In this document: one piece after another, positions 19,922-29,535 of the stretch
Numbering within the stretch: the first letter of the stretch is position 1
Layout of the letters: every line of letters begins with the position of its first letter
DNA from: Rodentibacter sp. JRC1
GTDB taxonomy: Bacteria > Pseudomonadota > Gammaproteobacteria > Enterobacterales > Pasteurellaceae
NCBI RefSeq assembly: GCF_020521555.1
Contig: NZ_BPWA01000001.1
Span: 124,001-188,000 of the forward strand
Direction: 5' to 3'
DNA length: 64,000 nucleotides
Notes under the pieces: model-generated
What the model saw: only the letters and a program-made list of their open reading frames with translations
Told to the model about the DNA's origin: nothing
The model's database searches: none
Position numbers and translations under genes: made by a program

Positions 19922-20875
19922 ATGTCAAATCCTACCTTAAAGAAACTGTTAAATACCTACGGAATGGTGCTAATTCTAATTCTATTATTTTTGAGTTTAT
20001 CAATTTCAATAGATGGTTTTTTCTCTGCGCGTACGATATGGAGTATTATTGAGCAAGTTTCTATGTTTGGAATTATTGCTATTGGCGTAACTTTCATTAT
20101 TATCACCACAGGAATTGATCTTTCATCAGGTTCTGTTGTGGCACTCACAGCAGTATTATCCGCCTCTATTGTTACGGGCGGCGATTCGGTTACTGCCGCA
20201 TTAATCGCCTTTGGAGCATCAATCTTACTTGGTGCGGCACTTGGTGCAGTTAACGGAGGTTTAACTGCAATCGGCGGTATTCCGCCATTCATTGCCACAT
20301 TGGGTATGATGATTATCGCTCGCGGTGCTGCTCAGCTTTATTCTGATGGCCGCCCGATTGATGCTTCATCAGAGGCGTTTACTTGGATTTCGGATGTCAG
20401 TATTTTTAGCTTACCGGGTTTGGTATTGCTATATATTATCATTGTTATAGGATCACATATTTTACTTAGTCGCTCGACCTTTGGACGTCACGTCTATGCC
20501 GTAGGAGGCAATTTAAATGCGGCGAAAATCTGTGGTATTAATACGACTAAAACGTTAATTTGGGTTTATATACTTGGAGGTGCGTTATCAGGATTAGCCG
20601 GGGCGTTATTGGCTGCACGAACTTATGCCGGTAACCCTTCATACGGGCTTTCTTGGGAACTGGACGCAATTGCCGCCGCTGTAATTGGCGGTGTATCGCT
20701 CAGTGGTGGTTTCGGTACTATTCCAATGTGTGTGATAGGTGCATTAATTATCGGAACAACGAATAAAGGGCTTAATATGCTCGGCGTAGATCCCTACTGG
20801 CAGCAAATTGTAAAAGGCGGAATTATTGTTGTGGCAGTATTATTGGATACTTTAAAACGTCGTAAAAAAAGTTAG
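19922..20875 (+). CDS. sugar ABC transporter permease
   Basis: 317 residues, an RbsC-type inner-membrane permease with about 8-10 hydrophobic segments. The family signature appears as TTGIDLSSGSVVALTAV near the start and AAAVIGGVSLSGGFGTI near the end, with the EAA-like loop between. It forms the channel of the presumed inositol importer. It is last of the three transporter genes, and a strong terminator follows. Confidence 0.93.
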   Translation: MSNPTLKKLLNTYGMVLILILLFLSLSISIDGFFSARTIWSIIEQVSMFGIIAIGVTFIIITTGIDLSSGSVVALTAVLSASIVTGGDSVTAALIAFGASILLGAALGAVNGGLTAIGGIPPFIATLGMMIIARGAAQLYSDGRPIDASSEAFTWISDVSIFSLPGLVLLYIIIVIGSHILLSRSTFGRHVYAVGGNLNAAKICGINTTKTLIWVYILGGALSGLAGALLAARTYAGNPSYGLSWELDAIAAAVIGGVSLSGGFGTIPMCVIGALIIGTTNKGLNMLGVDPYWQQIVKGGIIVVAVLLDTLKRRKKS

Positions 20876-20912
20876 CTACTCTATTTCCCCCTTACACTAC
20901 CTCTATTAAAGC

Positions 20913-20948
20913 AAATATCCCGATTATTTATTACCGGGATATTTTTTT
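20913..20948 (+). terminator. rho-independent terminator after the transporter
   Basis: AAATATCCCG pairs with CGGGATATTT and is followed by a T run. Confidence 0.92.
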
Positions 20949-21059
20949 ATTAGGTAACCTTGAATATTCTTACCTAGAATTTAAACTGACCTAAAAATTT
21001 ATTGTATGAGTAAATTAGCCCCTCTCCCTTAAAAATTAAAAGTGCGGTAGAAAAACTGC

Positions 21060-21223
21060 AGAATTATGCTGCATTTGCACAAGACATCGTAGATACCATC
21101 GATCCCGTAGGGGGCAAATTTTTGCCCACCTTTCTAATTACAATATTTCAATGATGGGCAACCAGTTGCCCCACTACCCTAAGAAATATCAAAGCTCTGT
21201 GTACAATTGATACCTAATACCGG
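21060..21223. repeat. MITE-like intergenic repeat, copy A (degenerate)
   Basis: The left arm ATTATGCTGCATTTGCACAA (from 21063) and the right arm GTACAATTGATACCTAATAC (21201-21220) are degenerate versions of the inverted arms bracketing the IS110 element and of copy B (34218-34304). The middle has the stem GGGCAAATTTTTGCCC (21112-21127), also present in copy B, and a second stem GGGCAACCAGTTGCCC (21156-21171). Nothing coding is visible. It fills most of the 511-bp gap between the permease and iolC. Confidence 0.6.
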
Positions 21224-21340
21224 AAAAACATTGCAAATTTTGACCGCACTTTAAGATAAATGAAGAGAATCCGAGTATCAAATGATTAGCATATCATTGT
21301 AGGCTGTTTATACTCACTTAACTTGGGTTGTCTAGATAAA

Positions 21341-21372
21341 AAAACATCCTCTCTTTTGAGAAGATGTTCATT
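21341..21372 (-). terminator. rho-independent terminator after iolC
   Basis: AACATC-CTCTC and GAGA-A-GATGTT pair around TTTT. On the minus strand a T run follows. Confidence 0.85.
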
Positions 21373-21386
21373 GTTTTTTTGAAGTA

Positions 21387-23300
21387 TCAATTTTTACGAT
21401 TTCGCCATAAATGAATTAAGCGTCGGTAGCGTTCTGAAACCGCCTTGATGAGTTGTTGATCATCAATTTTTTCCGCTAACCAATCTGCCGAAGGCTGTCC
21501 GAAAATCGTTCTGCCTACAGCAAACCCTTTCACTAACGGCGCATTTGCAGAATGTTTAAATACTTCTTCAAAATGCGACTCCGGTGCATCTAATCCGAGG
21601 ATAAGAATGCCACGGCAATAAGGATCATATTTTTCAATAATATGGCTGATAGATTGCCAGGTTTCAGCTGAAACACCCGGTAGCTTCCACCAGTCAGGCT
21701 TGATGCCGATTTGATAAAAATGTTCTATCATATCAGCATAATATCGTTCGTTTTGTTCCATATCTGCGGGCAAAATGATTTCTAATAAAAGTTCATGTCC
21801 GGTTCTACAGCAGGCTTGGTAAATTTCTTTGAGTTTATCATCTTGCGCGGATTTTAAATCGGTATTATCAGCCGGGTGGTAAAACACAAGGCATTTCACG
21901 ATATGTTCTAATGGCCATGAAATTAATTGGCTCCCCAAATCACCATGTTCTAATGCCAATGGGCGAGAAGAAGGCAATTCAATAGGACGGCCAATCCACC
22001 ATTTTTTACCGGTAATTTCATTTAATGCGGCTTGTCCGAATGTCGTATCGGCTAAAATTCCGGATTGATTCGGTGCAAGCCCCTCCTGTTGTGCGGTTTG
22101 TTCTGCCGCTTTTAACAACAAATTTTTAAGTTTTGAAATTTGTTTCAAATTCGCACCGCACTTTTCAGCCATTTCAATTAATTGTTTGCGATGATCAAAT
22201 GCAAAAATACAGAGGTTATCCCATTGGGTTTTACGGGTCGTTACGCGATGTAGATGATTAAGTTTTTCATCTAAATCCGGACGTAATACGGATTCAGCTC
22301 GGGATAAATAATCATCCAACTCAATTTTAGTCGGCATAGCCGGCGCACAACCATGACGGGAAACAACCAAGGCTCCACAAGCATTGGCATAACGACAGCA
22401 TTGTTCCCAGCTTTCACCATTAATGTAACCGCGTAATAAGCCTGACATAAAGGCATCTCCGGCACCGAGCACATTAAGCACTTCAACTCGAACTCCGTAA
22501 ACATTTAAACCGCCATCTAAATCATCGGAAATTTCGGATTCAAAAACAGAGCACCCCTGTGCCCCACGTTTACATACTAAGACGGCTTTACTTACTTGAC
22601 GAACGTTTTTCAATGCCGTTAATGTATCGGTTGAGCCGCCGGCAATATGAAACTCTTCTTCCGTACCGACAATCACATCAAAATGATGTAACACTTCCTG
22701 TAATGATTTTGTGACAGCGGTGGAATCAATATAACGTGTTTCTCCGTCACCTAATGATGTCAAGCCCCACAGAACCGGGCGATAATCAATATCCAGCAGG
22801 CGTTTGGTATGATTACGTCCTGCATATTCCAATGCCGTAAGCACCGCTTCACGTGTATTGGGATGTGATAAATGCGTTCCTGTAATCGCAAGTGCTTTTG
22901 CCGAGGCAATATAATCTTCAGTAAAATCTTCTTTAGTAATTGCCATATCGGCACAGTTATCACGATAGAAAATTAACGGAAACGTTTCTTGATCTTTGAT
23001 ACCGAGAATAACTAATGCCGTTAAACGATTTTTATCGGTAATTAAATGGCTGGTATCCACACCGACACGTTGTAACTCTTCACGTAAAAAACGTCCCATA
23101 TGTTCATCGCCTACACGTGCCAGCATAGAAGATTTTACACCTTGAACCGCAGTACCATAGGCAACATTGCCTGAAGAGCCTCCCAAATATTTTGAAAAAG
23201 AGCCGGCATCCTCTAATCGAGCCCCAATTTGCCGGCTATATAAATCGACAGCAACACGACCAAGACAAATTAAATCAAGTGTTTTTTTAACGGTACTCAT
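21387..23300 (-). CDS. iolC: 5-dehydro-2-deoxygluconokinase fused to a DUF2090 aldolase-like domain
   Basis: 637 residues in two parts. Residues 1-330 are a PfkB sugar kinase (LDLICLGRVAVDLY, GGSSGNVAYGTA, and VLGAGDAFMSGLLRG holding the catalytic Asp). It phosphorylates 5-dehydro-2-deoxygluconate. Residues 340-637 are DUF2090 (LCIFAFDHRKQLIEMA, ILADTTFGQAAL, FAVGRTIFGQPSADWL), a class I aldolase-like barrel common in such fusions. No separate iolJ aldolase is visible, so the fused domain may cleave the kinase product. It stands alone on the minus strand between transporter and iolD. Confidence 0.93.
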   Translation of the reverse strand: MSTVKKTLDLICLGRVAVDLYSRQIGARLEDAGSFSKYLGGSSGNVAYGTAVQGVKSSMLARVGDEHMGRFLREELQRVGVDTSHLITDKNRLTALVILGIKDQETFPLIFYRDNCADMAITKEDFTEDYIASAKALAITGTHLSHPNTREAVLTALEYAGRNHTKRLLDIDYRPVLWGLTSLGDGETRYIDSTAVTKSLQEVLHHFDVIVGTEEEFHIAGGSTDTLTALKNVRQVSKAVLVCKRGAQGCSVFESEISDDLDGGLNVYGVRVEVLNVLGAGDAFMSGLLRGYINGESWEQCCRYANACGALVVSRHGCAPAMPTKIELDDYLSRAESVLRPDLDEKLNHLHRVTTRKTQWDNLCIFAFDHRKQLIEMAEKCGANLKQISKLKNLLLKAAEQTAQQEGLAPNQSGILADTTFGQAALNEITGKKWWIGRPIELPSSRPLALEHGDLGSQLISWPLEHIVKCLVFYHPADNTDLKSAQDDKLKEIYQACCRTGHELLLEIILPADMEQNERYYADMIEHFYQIGIKPDWWKLPGVSAETWQSISHIIEKYDPYCRGILILGLDAPESHFEEVFKHSANAPLVKGFAVGRTIFGQPSADWLAEKIDDQQLIKAVSERYRRLIHLWRNRKN

Positions 23301-23360
23301 TGTTTCGTTCCTTATAGATGACTAATTTTTTCTATCCATTATTTCATATTCTACGCAAAA

Positions 23361-23376
23361 TGAAATATAAATTTCA
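23361..23376. promoter_or_regulatory. inositol-cluster operator candidate, iolC/iolD site 1
   Basis: TGAAATATAAATTTCA is a perfect TGAAAT-N4-ATTTCA palindrome 60 bp upstream of the iolC start in the iolC/iolD divergent region. Confidence 0.65.
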
Positions 23377-23536
23377 TAAAATAATAAAATAAAATTAATA
23401 TTCGTGATCGAGATCTCAAAAATCAAGTCAATTTTTTGTTTTAGTTATACGTATGTTTGGCAACATACTAATCATATAAGCATTTTCATTAAAATAAATC
23501 ATTATGGTTTAAAAAATTTGATCGCTGTCACATAAA

Positions 23537-23552
23537 TGAAATTTTCATTCTA
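23537..23552. promoter_or_regulatory. inositol-cluster operator candidate, iolC/iolD site 2
   Basis: TGAAATTTTCATTCTA matches the first half-site exactly and 4 of 6 positions of the second. It lies about 85-97 bp before the iolD start. Confidence 0.4.
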
Positions 23553-23633
23553 TTTTGTATTGAATTTGGTTTTGTTGTTCGTTTAAACTCCTGTGAGGAA
23601 AAAATCTTGTTTTATTGTTTAAAGGAGGTGGAG

Positions 23634-25574
23634 ATGAAAACCGTTCGATTAACAGTGGCTCAAGCATTAATTAAGTTTTTGGATAATCAATATATTGAGT
23701 TTGACGGTAAGGTTACAAAATTTGTGGAAGGTATTTGGGCAATTTTTGGGCACGGAAATGTATTAGGACTAGGGCAAGCCCTAGAACAAGATTGTGGTGA
23801 GTTAATTTTACGCCAAGGACGTAACGAGCAAAGCATGGCACATGCAGCCATCGGCTTTGCCAAACAAAAGCACCGTAAGCAAATTTATGCTTGTACTTCT
23901 TCAGTAGGGCCCGGTGCAGCAAATATGATTACGGCTGCTGCAACCGCAACTGCCAATCGAATCCCTCTTTTACTGTTACCCGGTGATGTTTTTGCTACCC
24001 GCCAGCCTGACCCTGTTTTACAACAGATTGAACAGTCTTATGATCTCACAATAAGTACTAATGATGCATTTCGAGCCGTCAGTAAATACTGGGATCGAAT
24101 CCAACGCCCGGAGCAACTGATGACCGCTTGTATCAATGCAATGCGGGTATTAACCGATCCCGCGCAAACAGGGGCGGTAACCCTTTGTTTACCTCAAGAT
24201 GTGCAGGCGGAAGCCTATGATTTCCCGGATTATTTTTTACAAAAACGGATTCATCGTATTGAGAGAATATCGCCAACGGAATCAATGTTAAAAGCCGCAT
24301 TGCAACTGATTTGCTCAAAGAAAAAACCACTTATTATTTGCGGCGGAGGCGTTCGTTATTCGGAAGCGGCGGAACAACTAAAAATCTTTGCCGAAACTTT
24401 CCACATTCCTTTTGGTGAAACACAAGCGGGGAAAAGTGCGGTCGTTTCCGAACATTTTTTTAACGTGGGCGGTATTGGAGAAACAGGTTGCTTATCAGCA
24501 AACTTATTAGCCAAAGAAGCGGATTTGATTATTGGTATTGGTACCCGCTATACGGATTTTACCACCTCATCAAAATGGATTTTTCAGCATCCGAATGTAT
24601 CCTTCCTGAATATCAATATCGCCCGTTTTGATGCTTATAAACTGGACGGCATACAGGTTGTCGCAGATGCCAAAGAAACGTTAGAAAAATTGACCGCACT
24701 TTTACAGCAAAAAAATTATCTAGGGCAATGGGGAGAACAAATTGTCGTTGCCAAACAACAATTTGCGCAAGAATTAAATCGACTTAATCAGATTACCTAT
24801 CAAGGCGAAAATTTTATTCCTGAAATTAACGACAGCCTCAATCAAGAAAAAGTTTTCGCCGAATTTATTGAATTAACCGGCTCTTGTTTAACTCAAAGCC
24901 GAGTTCTTGCTATTCTCAACGAACATTTAAGCGAACAAGACATCATTGTCGGTGCGGCCGGCAGTTTACCGGGTGATTTACAGCGAACTTGGCAAACTAA
25001 AGGGGAAAATACCTATCATTTGGAATACGGTTACTCTTGTATGGGCTATGAAATCAATGCCGCATTAGGTGTTAAGATCGCCGAACCGCAACGGGAAGTG
25101 TTCGCGTTATTAGGAGATGGCTCTTATTTGATGTCTCACTCTGAATTAGTAACTTCTATTCAAGAAAATAAAAAGATCAACGTCATTTTATTCGACAATA
25201 TGGCAAACGGCTGTATCAATAACTTACAGATCGGACAGGGGATGAAGAGTTTTGGTACGGAATTTCGTTTCCGCAATCCGCACTCTCAGCAACTGGACGG
25301 CAACCTTATACCGATAGATTTTGCAATGAATGCGGCTGCCTATGGTTGTAAAACCTATAAAGTAACAACCGAAGATGAACTGCGCACCGCCCTACTTGAT
25401 GCCAAACAGCAACGGGTTTCTACGCTTATTGATATAAAAGTATTACCTAAAACAATGGTACACGGCTATGGCAGTTGGTGGCACGTTGGTGTTGCCGAAG
25501 TTTCTGAGCGTCCTGAAGTTCAACAAGCTTATGAAAATGCGTTACAACAGCGCAAAAAAGCCAGACGTTATTAA
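23634..25574 (+). CDS. iolD: 3D-(3,5/4)-trihydroxycyclohexane-1,2-dione hydrolase
   Basis: About 646 residues from the ATG at 23634, which has AAGGAGG eight bases before it; the frame also opens from a TTG at 23607. It is a ThDP enzyme of the acetolactate-synthase fold that opens the ring of the trione to 5-deoxy-glucuronate. The N-terminal PYR domain has [16 protein letters not shown] (Glu contacting ThDP), and the C-terminal ThDP/Mg motif is [13 protein letters not shown] to [10 protein letters not shown]. It heads an iolD-iolE-iolG operon. Confidence 0.95.
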   Translation: MKTVRLTVAQALIKFLDNQYIEFDGKVTKFVEGIWAIFGHGNVLGLGQALEQDCGELILRQGRNEQSMAHAAIGFAKQKHRKQIYACTSSVGPGAANMITAAATATANRIPLLLLPGDVFATRQPDPVLQQIEQSYDLTISTNDAFRAVSKYWDRIQRPEQLMTACINAMRVLTDPAQTGAVTLCLPQDVQAEAYDFPDYFLQKRIHRIERISPTESMLKAALQLICSKKKPLIICGGGVRYSEAAEQLKIFAETFHIPFGETQAGKSAVVSEHFFNVGGIGETGCLSANLLAKEADLIIGIGTRYTDFTTSSKWIFQHPNVSFLNINIARFDAYKLDGIQVVADAKETLEKLTALLQQKNYLGQWGEQIVVAKQQFAQELNRLNQITYQGENFIPEINDSLNQEKVFAEFIELTGSCLTQSRVLAILNEHLSEQDIIVGAAGSLPGDLQRTWQTKGENTYHLEYGYSCMGYEINAALGVKIAEPQREVFALLGDGSYLMSHSELVTSIQENKKINVILFDNMANGCINNLQIGQGMKSFGTEFRFRNPHSQQLDGNLIPIDFAMNAAAYGCKTYKVTTEDELRTALLDAKQQRVSTLIDIKVLPKTMVHGYGSWWHVGVAEVSERPEVQQAYENALQQRKKARRY

Positions 25575-25603
25575 TGCAAAATTCCACTAAATAATGAGGA
25601 TCA

Positions 25604-26503
25604 ATGATGAAAGCTGAAAATATCAAATTAGGGATCGCCCCTATTGGTTGGACAAATGATGATTTGCCGGAATTAGGCAGCGAAAACACATTTGAACAAT
25701 GTATTAGTGAAATGGCACTTGCCGGTTATGTCGGGTGCGAAGTGGGAAATAAATATCCACGTGATATTCCGCTACTTAAGAAAAAGCTTGCCCTTCGCAA
25801 TATTCAAATTTGTAATGCGTGGTTCAGCACTTTTTTTGTAGATGGTAAGAAACAGCAAACTATCGATGAATTTATTAAACATCGTGATTTTCTCGCTGAA
25901 ATGGGCGCAAAAGTTATCGGTTGTTCGGAACAAAGCCGAAGTATTCAAGGGACAACTAAATCGGTATTTAAAGAAAAGCCGATTTTTACTAATGAAGACT
26001 GGAAGTTACTTGCCGAAGGCTATAACGAATTAGCCAAACTTGCCGCTGAAAAAGGAATGAAAGTTTGCCTTCATCACCATATGGGAACAGGAATTCAAAC
26101 TCCTGAGGAAATTGATCGTTATATGGAAGTCGTCAATGACGATGTATATTTATTATTTGATTCCGGTCATCTTTATTATTCCGAAGGTTCACAAAAAGCG
26201 ATGTTGGCGGTGCTGGAAAAATATATTCATCGCATTATTCACGTTCACCTTAAAGACGTTAGAGATGAAATCATTGCAGAAGTAAAAGCGAATGATCTCA
26301 GCTTTTTACAAGGGGTGAAAAAAGGCACATTTACCGTACCGGGTGACGGTGTAATTGATTTTAAACCGATTTTTGATGTGCTTGAAAAATACGATTATAA
26401 AGGCTGGATGGTAGTTGAAGCGGAACAAGATCCGGCTATTGCCAATCCATTTGAATATGCCTTAAAAGGTCGTCAATACATTAAACAAACAGCGGGGATT
26501 TAA
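25604..26503 (+). CDS. iolE: inosose dehydratase
   Basis: 299 residues, a TIM-barrel sugar isomerase/dehydratase of the IolE family. It dehydrates 2-keto-myo-inositol to the trione used by IolD. The N-terminus [16 protein letters not shown] and the motifs [25 protein letters not shown], and [11 protein letters not shown] with HVHLKD carry the expected metal His/Asp/Glu. It is 29 bp after iolD and 3 bp before iolG. ATG occurs twice at the start (25604, 25607). Confidence 0.94.
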   Translation: MMKAENIKLGIAPIGWTNDDLPELGSENTFEQCISEMALAGYVGCEVGNKYPRDIPLLKKKLALRNIQICNAWFSTFFVDGKKQQTIDEFIKHRDFLAEMGAKVIGCSEQSRSIQGTTKSVFKEKPIFTNEDWKLLAEGYNELAKLAAEKGMKVCLHHHMGTGIQTPEEIDRYMEVVNDDVYLLFDSGHLYYSEGSQKAMLAVLEKYIHRIIHVHLKDVRDEIIAEVKANDLSFLQGVKKGTFTVPGDGVIDFKPIFDVLEKYDYKGWMVVEAEQDPAIANPFEYALKGRQYIKQTAGI

Positions 26504-26505
26504 CC

Positions 26506-27516
26506 ATGCTTAAAATTGGAATTATCGGAGCCGGCCGAATCGGACGAGTACACGCCGAAAGTTTAACGAAATACGTCAAAGGGGCTGAAATCAAAGCCAT
26601 TTCTGATGTTAATGTCACTGATGAATTAACAACTTGGGCAAAATCAAAAGGTATCCCTCAGGTTTATACTGATTACCACGCTATTTTGCAAGATCCTGAA
26701 ATTGATGCCGTACTGATTTGTTCTTCAACTAATACCCACGCCCCCATTTCCATTGAAGCCGCTCAAGCCGGTAAACATATCTTCTGTGAAAAACCGATTG
26801 ATTCGGATATTGAGAAAATTAAGGAAGTATTATCCGAAGTAGAAAAAGCCAACGTGAAATTCCAAGTCGGTTTTAACCGCCGTTTCGATCATAACTTTAA
26901 GGCGATTAAAGAGCGCGTTTTGGCAGGCGATATCGGCAAACCGCATATTATTCGGGTAACCTCAAGAGATCCTGATGCCCCACCGATTGAGTATGTTAAA
27001 GTATCCGGTGGAATGTTCTTTGATATGACTATTCACGATTTTGATATGATTCGTTATTTATCCGGCAGCGAAGTGACCGAAGTTTATGCCTGTGGCGGAG
27101 TGTTGGTGAATCCTGAAATCGGTAAAGCCGGTGATATTGATACCGCAGTCATAACCCTAAAATTAGCAAATGGTGCAATTGGCGTTATTGATAACAGCCG
27201 CAAAGCAGTGTATGGCTATGATCAACGTGCGGAAGTCTTCGGTTCTAAAGGTGCGGTACAAACCCGTAATGATACGGATTCAACGGCGATTTATTCTTGT
27301 GAACAAGGTGTTATCGCAGAAAAACCGAAGTATTTCTTCTTAGAACGCTATATGCAATCTTTCGCCGATGAAATGCAATGTTTTATTGATGCAATCATTA
27401 ATGATACCCCAACGCCGGTAAACGGCAATGACGGCTTACAACCTGTCTTAATCGCTATTGCGGCAAAACGTTCCTTAGATGAAGGACGCTCGGTAAAATT
27501 AAGTGAAATCGTATAG
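26506..27516 (+). CDS. iolG: myo-inositol 2-dehydrogenase
   Basis: 336 residues of the Gfo/Idh/MocA family. It oxidises myo-inositol to 2-keto-myo-inositol with NAD, the first step of the pathway. The Rossmann motif is GAGRIGRVHAES, the catalytic Lys is in FCEKPID, and substrate-site His/Asp lie in GGMFFDMTIHDFDMIRYL. It ends the iolDEG operon. Unlike the frameshifted homologue at 15.9-17.0 kb, it is intact, so the pathway should still work. Confidence 0.95.
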   Translation: MLKIGIIGAGRIGRVHAESLTKYVKGAEIKAISDVNVTDELTTWAKSKGIPQVYTDYHAILQDPEIDAVLICSSTNTHAPISIEAAQAGKHIFCEKPIDSDIEKIKEVLSEVEKANVKFQVGFNRRFDHNFKAIKERVLAGDIGKPHIIRVTSRDPDAPPIEYVKVSGGMFFDMTIHDFDMIRYLSGSEVTEVYACGGVLVNPEIGKAGDIDTAVITLKLANGAIGVIDNSRKAVYGYDQRAEVFGSKGAVQTRNDTDSTAIYSCEQGVIAEKPKYFFLERYMQSFADEMQCFIDAIINDTPTPVNGNDGLQPVLIAIAAKRSLDEGRSVKLSEIV

Positions 27517-27534
27517 CGTTTCAAACTAAAAATG

Positions 27535-27561
27535 TCCCGTAAAAATCTTTCTTTTACGGGA
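27535..27561 (+). terminator. hairpin after iolG
   Basis: TCCCGTAAAA pairs perfectly with TTTTACGGGA around a 7-nt loop. No clean T run follows, so termination may be partial. Confidence 0.7.
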
Positions 27562-27652
27562 TATTAAATCTCTTTACTATTTGGGAGTGGTTTATTCTTT
27601 GTTTTTAATTATGGGAAAAATAGATTAATTAAAATTAGTTACCATAAAAATA

Positions 27653-27674
27653 AAATGTGACGCTCATCACAAAT
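27653..27674 (+). promoter_or_regulatory. CRP site of the tryptophanase operon
   Basis: A near-perfect CRP box, TGTGA-CGCTCA-TCACA (27656-27671) with A/T-rich ends, lies about 112 bp before the tnaC leader start. Tryptophanase operons are known to need CRP-cAMP. Confidence 0.8.
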
Positions 27675-27785
27675 TTAATAAAAATAAAATGACAATACTT
27701 AATTATATTGCTACGGTACTGAGGATATATTTTTATATCATCTGGTGGTTGTATCTCTATTGACTATTACAATATAGGTAAATTT

Positions 27786-27857
27786 ATGTTTACTTTAATT
27801 CCACTTACACGTTCTTGGTTCATTATCGATCCCAAACTCCGTTTTTATTTCCCATAA
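27786..27857 (+). CDS. tnaC: TnaC tryptophanase leader peptide
   Basis: A 23-residue ORF starting MFTLIPLTRS and ending WFIIDPKLRFYFP-stop, 174 bp before tnaA. The C-terminal part keeps the key E. coli TnaC layout: Trp, Asp four residues later, Lys two after that, and a final Pro exactly 12 residues after the Trp. In E. coli free tryptophan makes this nascent peptide stall the ribosome at the stop codon, blocking Rho and allowing tnaA transcription. A TAGGT site lies before the ATG. The unstructured stretch to tnaA would be the Rho-loading region (inferred). Confidence 0.9.
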   Translation: MFTLIPLTRSWFIIDPKLRFYFP

Positions 27858-28031
27858 AAATTTTCCCTTTCTTATTAACATTCATAGCAAGTCTCTTTCA
27901 AAGCTAAATTAATACAAATAATTTAGTAGGATTTTTCTTGCAATGAAATTCCCTTGTATTTATTTAATGCTCACTTTTATTACATAAAAAAAGTGATATG
28001 TCTCTTTTTTAGTTAAATTAAGGATTTTATT

Positions 28032-29447
28032 ATGCAAAATTTTAAACATTTACCGGAACCTTTTCGTATTCGTGTCATTGAACCGGTTAAAAGAACAACG
28101 ACAGAATATCGTGCCCAAGCAATATTAAATGCCGGAATGAATCCATTTTTATTAGATAGCGAAGATGTATTTATTGATTTGTTAACTGATAGCGGTACCG
28201 GTGCAATAACACAAGATATGCAGGCTGCAATGCTTAGAGGTGATGAAGCTTATAGCGGTAGTCGCAGTTATTATGCTTTAGCGAATACAGTCAAAGAAAT
28301 TTTTGGCTATGAATATACAATACCCACTCATCAAGGACGTGGTGCCGAACAAATTTATATCCCTGTATTAATCAAAAAACGGGAACTGGAAAAAGGTTTG
28401 GATCGAAAAAAAATGACGGTATTTTCTAACTATTTCTTTGATACAACACAAGGGCATAGCCAAATTAATGGAGCGACAGTTTGTAATACTTATACTAAAG
28501 AAGCCTTTGATACGAGCATTAATTACGATTTCAAAGGTAACTTTGATTTGGAAAAATTAGAGCAAGGTATTTTATCAGTGGGTGCTGAAAACGTGCCTTA
28601 TATTGTTTGTACGATTACCTGTAACTCAGCAGGAGGTCAACCGGTTTCCATTGAAAATATGAGAGGCATGTATGAAATAGCTAAAAAATACGATATCCCG
28701 GTTATTATGGATTCAGCCCGTTTTGCCGAGAATGCCTATTTTATTCAGCAACGGGAAAAAGGATATCAAGATTGGAGTATAGAACAGATTACTTATGAAT
28801 CGTATCGTTATGCTGATGCGTTAGCGATGTCTGCTAAAAAAGATGCGATGGTGCAAATGGGCGGTTTATTGTGCTTTAAAGACAACAGTATGGAAGACGT
28901 TTATAACGAATGTAGAACATTATGCGTTGTACAAGAAGGATTTCCGACTTACGGAGGCTTAGAAGGTGGTGCAATGGAACGTTTGGCTGTTGGTCTACGT
29001 GATGGTATGCGTCAAGACTGGTTGGCTTATCGCATTAGCCAAATTGAATATTTAGTAAATGGATTAGAAAAAATTGGTGTAGCTTGCCAGCAACCCGGTG
29101 GACACGCCGCCTTTGTTGATGCAGGTAAATTATTACCGCATATTCCGGCTGATCAATTTCCTGCACAAGCTCTTTCTTGTGAACTCTATAAAGTGGCAGG
29201 AATAAGGGCGGTTGAGATTGGTTCATTTTTATTAGGGCGGGATCCGAAAACAGGATTACAATTGCCTTGTCCAGCAGAATTATTACGCCTAACTGTTCCC
29301 CGAGCAACCTATACGCAAACCCATATGGATTTTATTATTGAGGCGTTTGCCAAAGTGAAGGAAAATGCGAAAAATATTAAAGGTTTAACCTTCACTTATG
29401 AACCTAAAGTGTTGCGCCATTTTACTGCTCGCTTAAAAGAAATTTAG
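28032..29447 (+). CDS. tnaA: tryptophanase
   Basis: 471 residues, as usual. This PLP enzyme splits tryptophan into indole, pyruvate and ammonia. It has the N-terminal [17 protein letters not shown], a cofactor region [15 protein letters not shown], and the PLP lysine in [18 protein letters not shown]. The AAGGA site is seven bases before the ATG. It lies downstream of CRP and TnaC control, followed by tnaB. The host should be indole-positive. Note that trpBA for making tryptophan lies in the same window. Confidence 0.97.
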   Translation: MQNFKHLPEPFRIRVIEPVKRTTTEYRAQAILNAGMNPFLLDSEDVFIDLLTDSGTGAITQDMQAAMLRGDEAYSGSRSYYALANTVKEIFGYEYTIPTHQGRGAEQIYIPVLIKKRELEKGLDRKKMTVFSNYFFDTTQGHSQINGATVCNTYTKEAFDTSINYDFKGNFDLEKLEQGILSVGAENVPYIVCTITCNSAGGQPVSIENMRGMYEIAKKYDIPVIMDSARFAENAYFIQQREKGYQDWSIEQITYESYRYADALAMSAKKDAMVQMGGLLCFKDNSMEDVYNECRTLCVVQEGFPTYGGLEGGAMERLAVGLRDGMRQDWLAYRISQIEYLVNGLEKIGVACQQPGGHAAFVDAGKLLPHIPADQFPAQALSCELYKVAGIRAVEIGSFLLGRDPKTGLQLPCPAELLRLTVPRATYTQTHMDFIIEAFAKVKENAKNIKGLTFTYEPKVLRHFTARLKEI

Positions 29448-29455
29448 TCAAAATC

Positions 29456-29485
29456 AACCGCACTTTTATAAAGTGTGGTTTTTTA
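29456..29485 (+). terminator. hairpin between tnaA and tnaB built from an uptake-signal pair
   Basis: AACCGCACTTT pairs with AAAGTGTGGTT followed by TTTT. One arm is a perfect uptake-signal core and the other has one mismatch. It should lower tnaB expression relative to tnaA. Confidence 0.8.
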
Positions 29486-29503
29486 TTATTCGCAAATATC
29501 TAG

Positions 29504-29525
29504 TATCTATGTTTTAACATAGATA
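29504..29525 (+). promoter_or_regulatory. hairpin directly before the tnaB ribosome site
   Basis: TATCTATGTT pairs perfectly with AACATAGATA around TT, ending one base before the AGGGAG ribosome site of tnaB at 29526-29531. It could restrain translation initiation or act as a further attenuator; role not known. Confidence 0.5.
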
Positions 29526-29535
29526 GGGAGTTTCT

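Noticed and set aside
21001..21386. Small genes in the permease-iolC gap
   Set aside because: Only the degenerate repeat, an uptake-signal core and a terminator are present; no ORF with a ribosome site.
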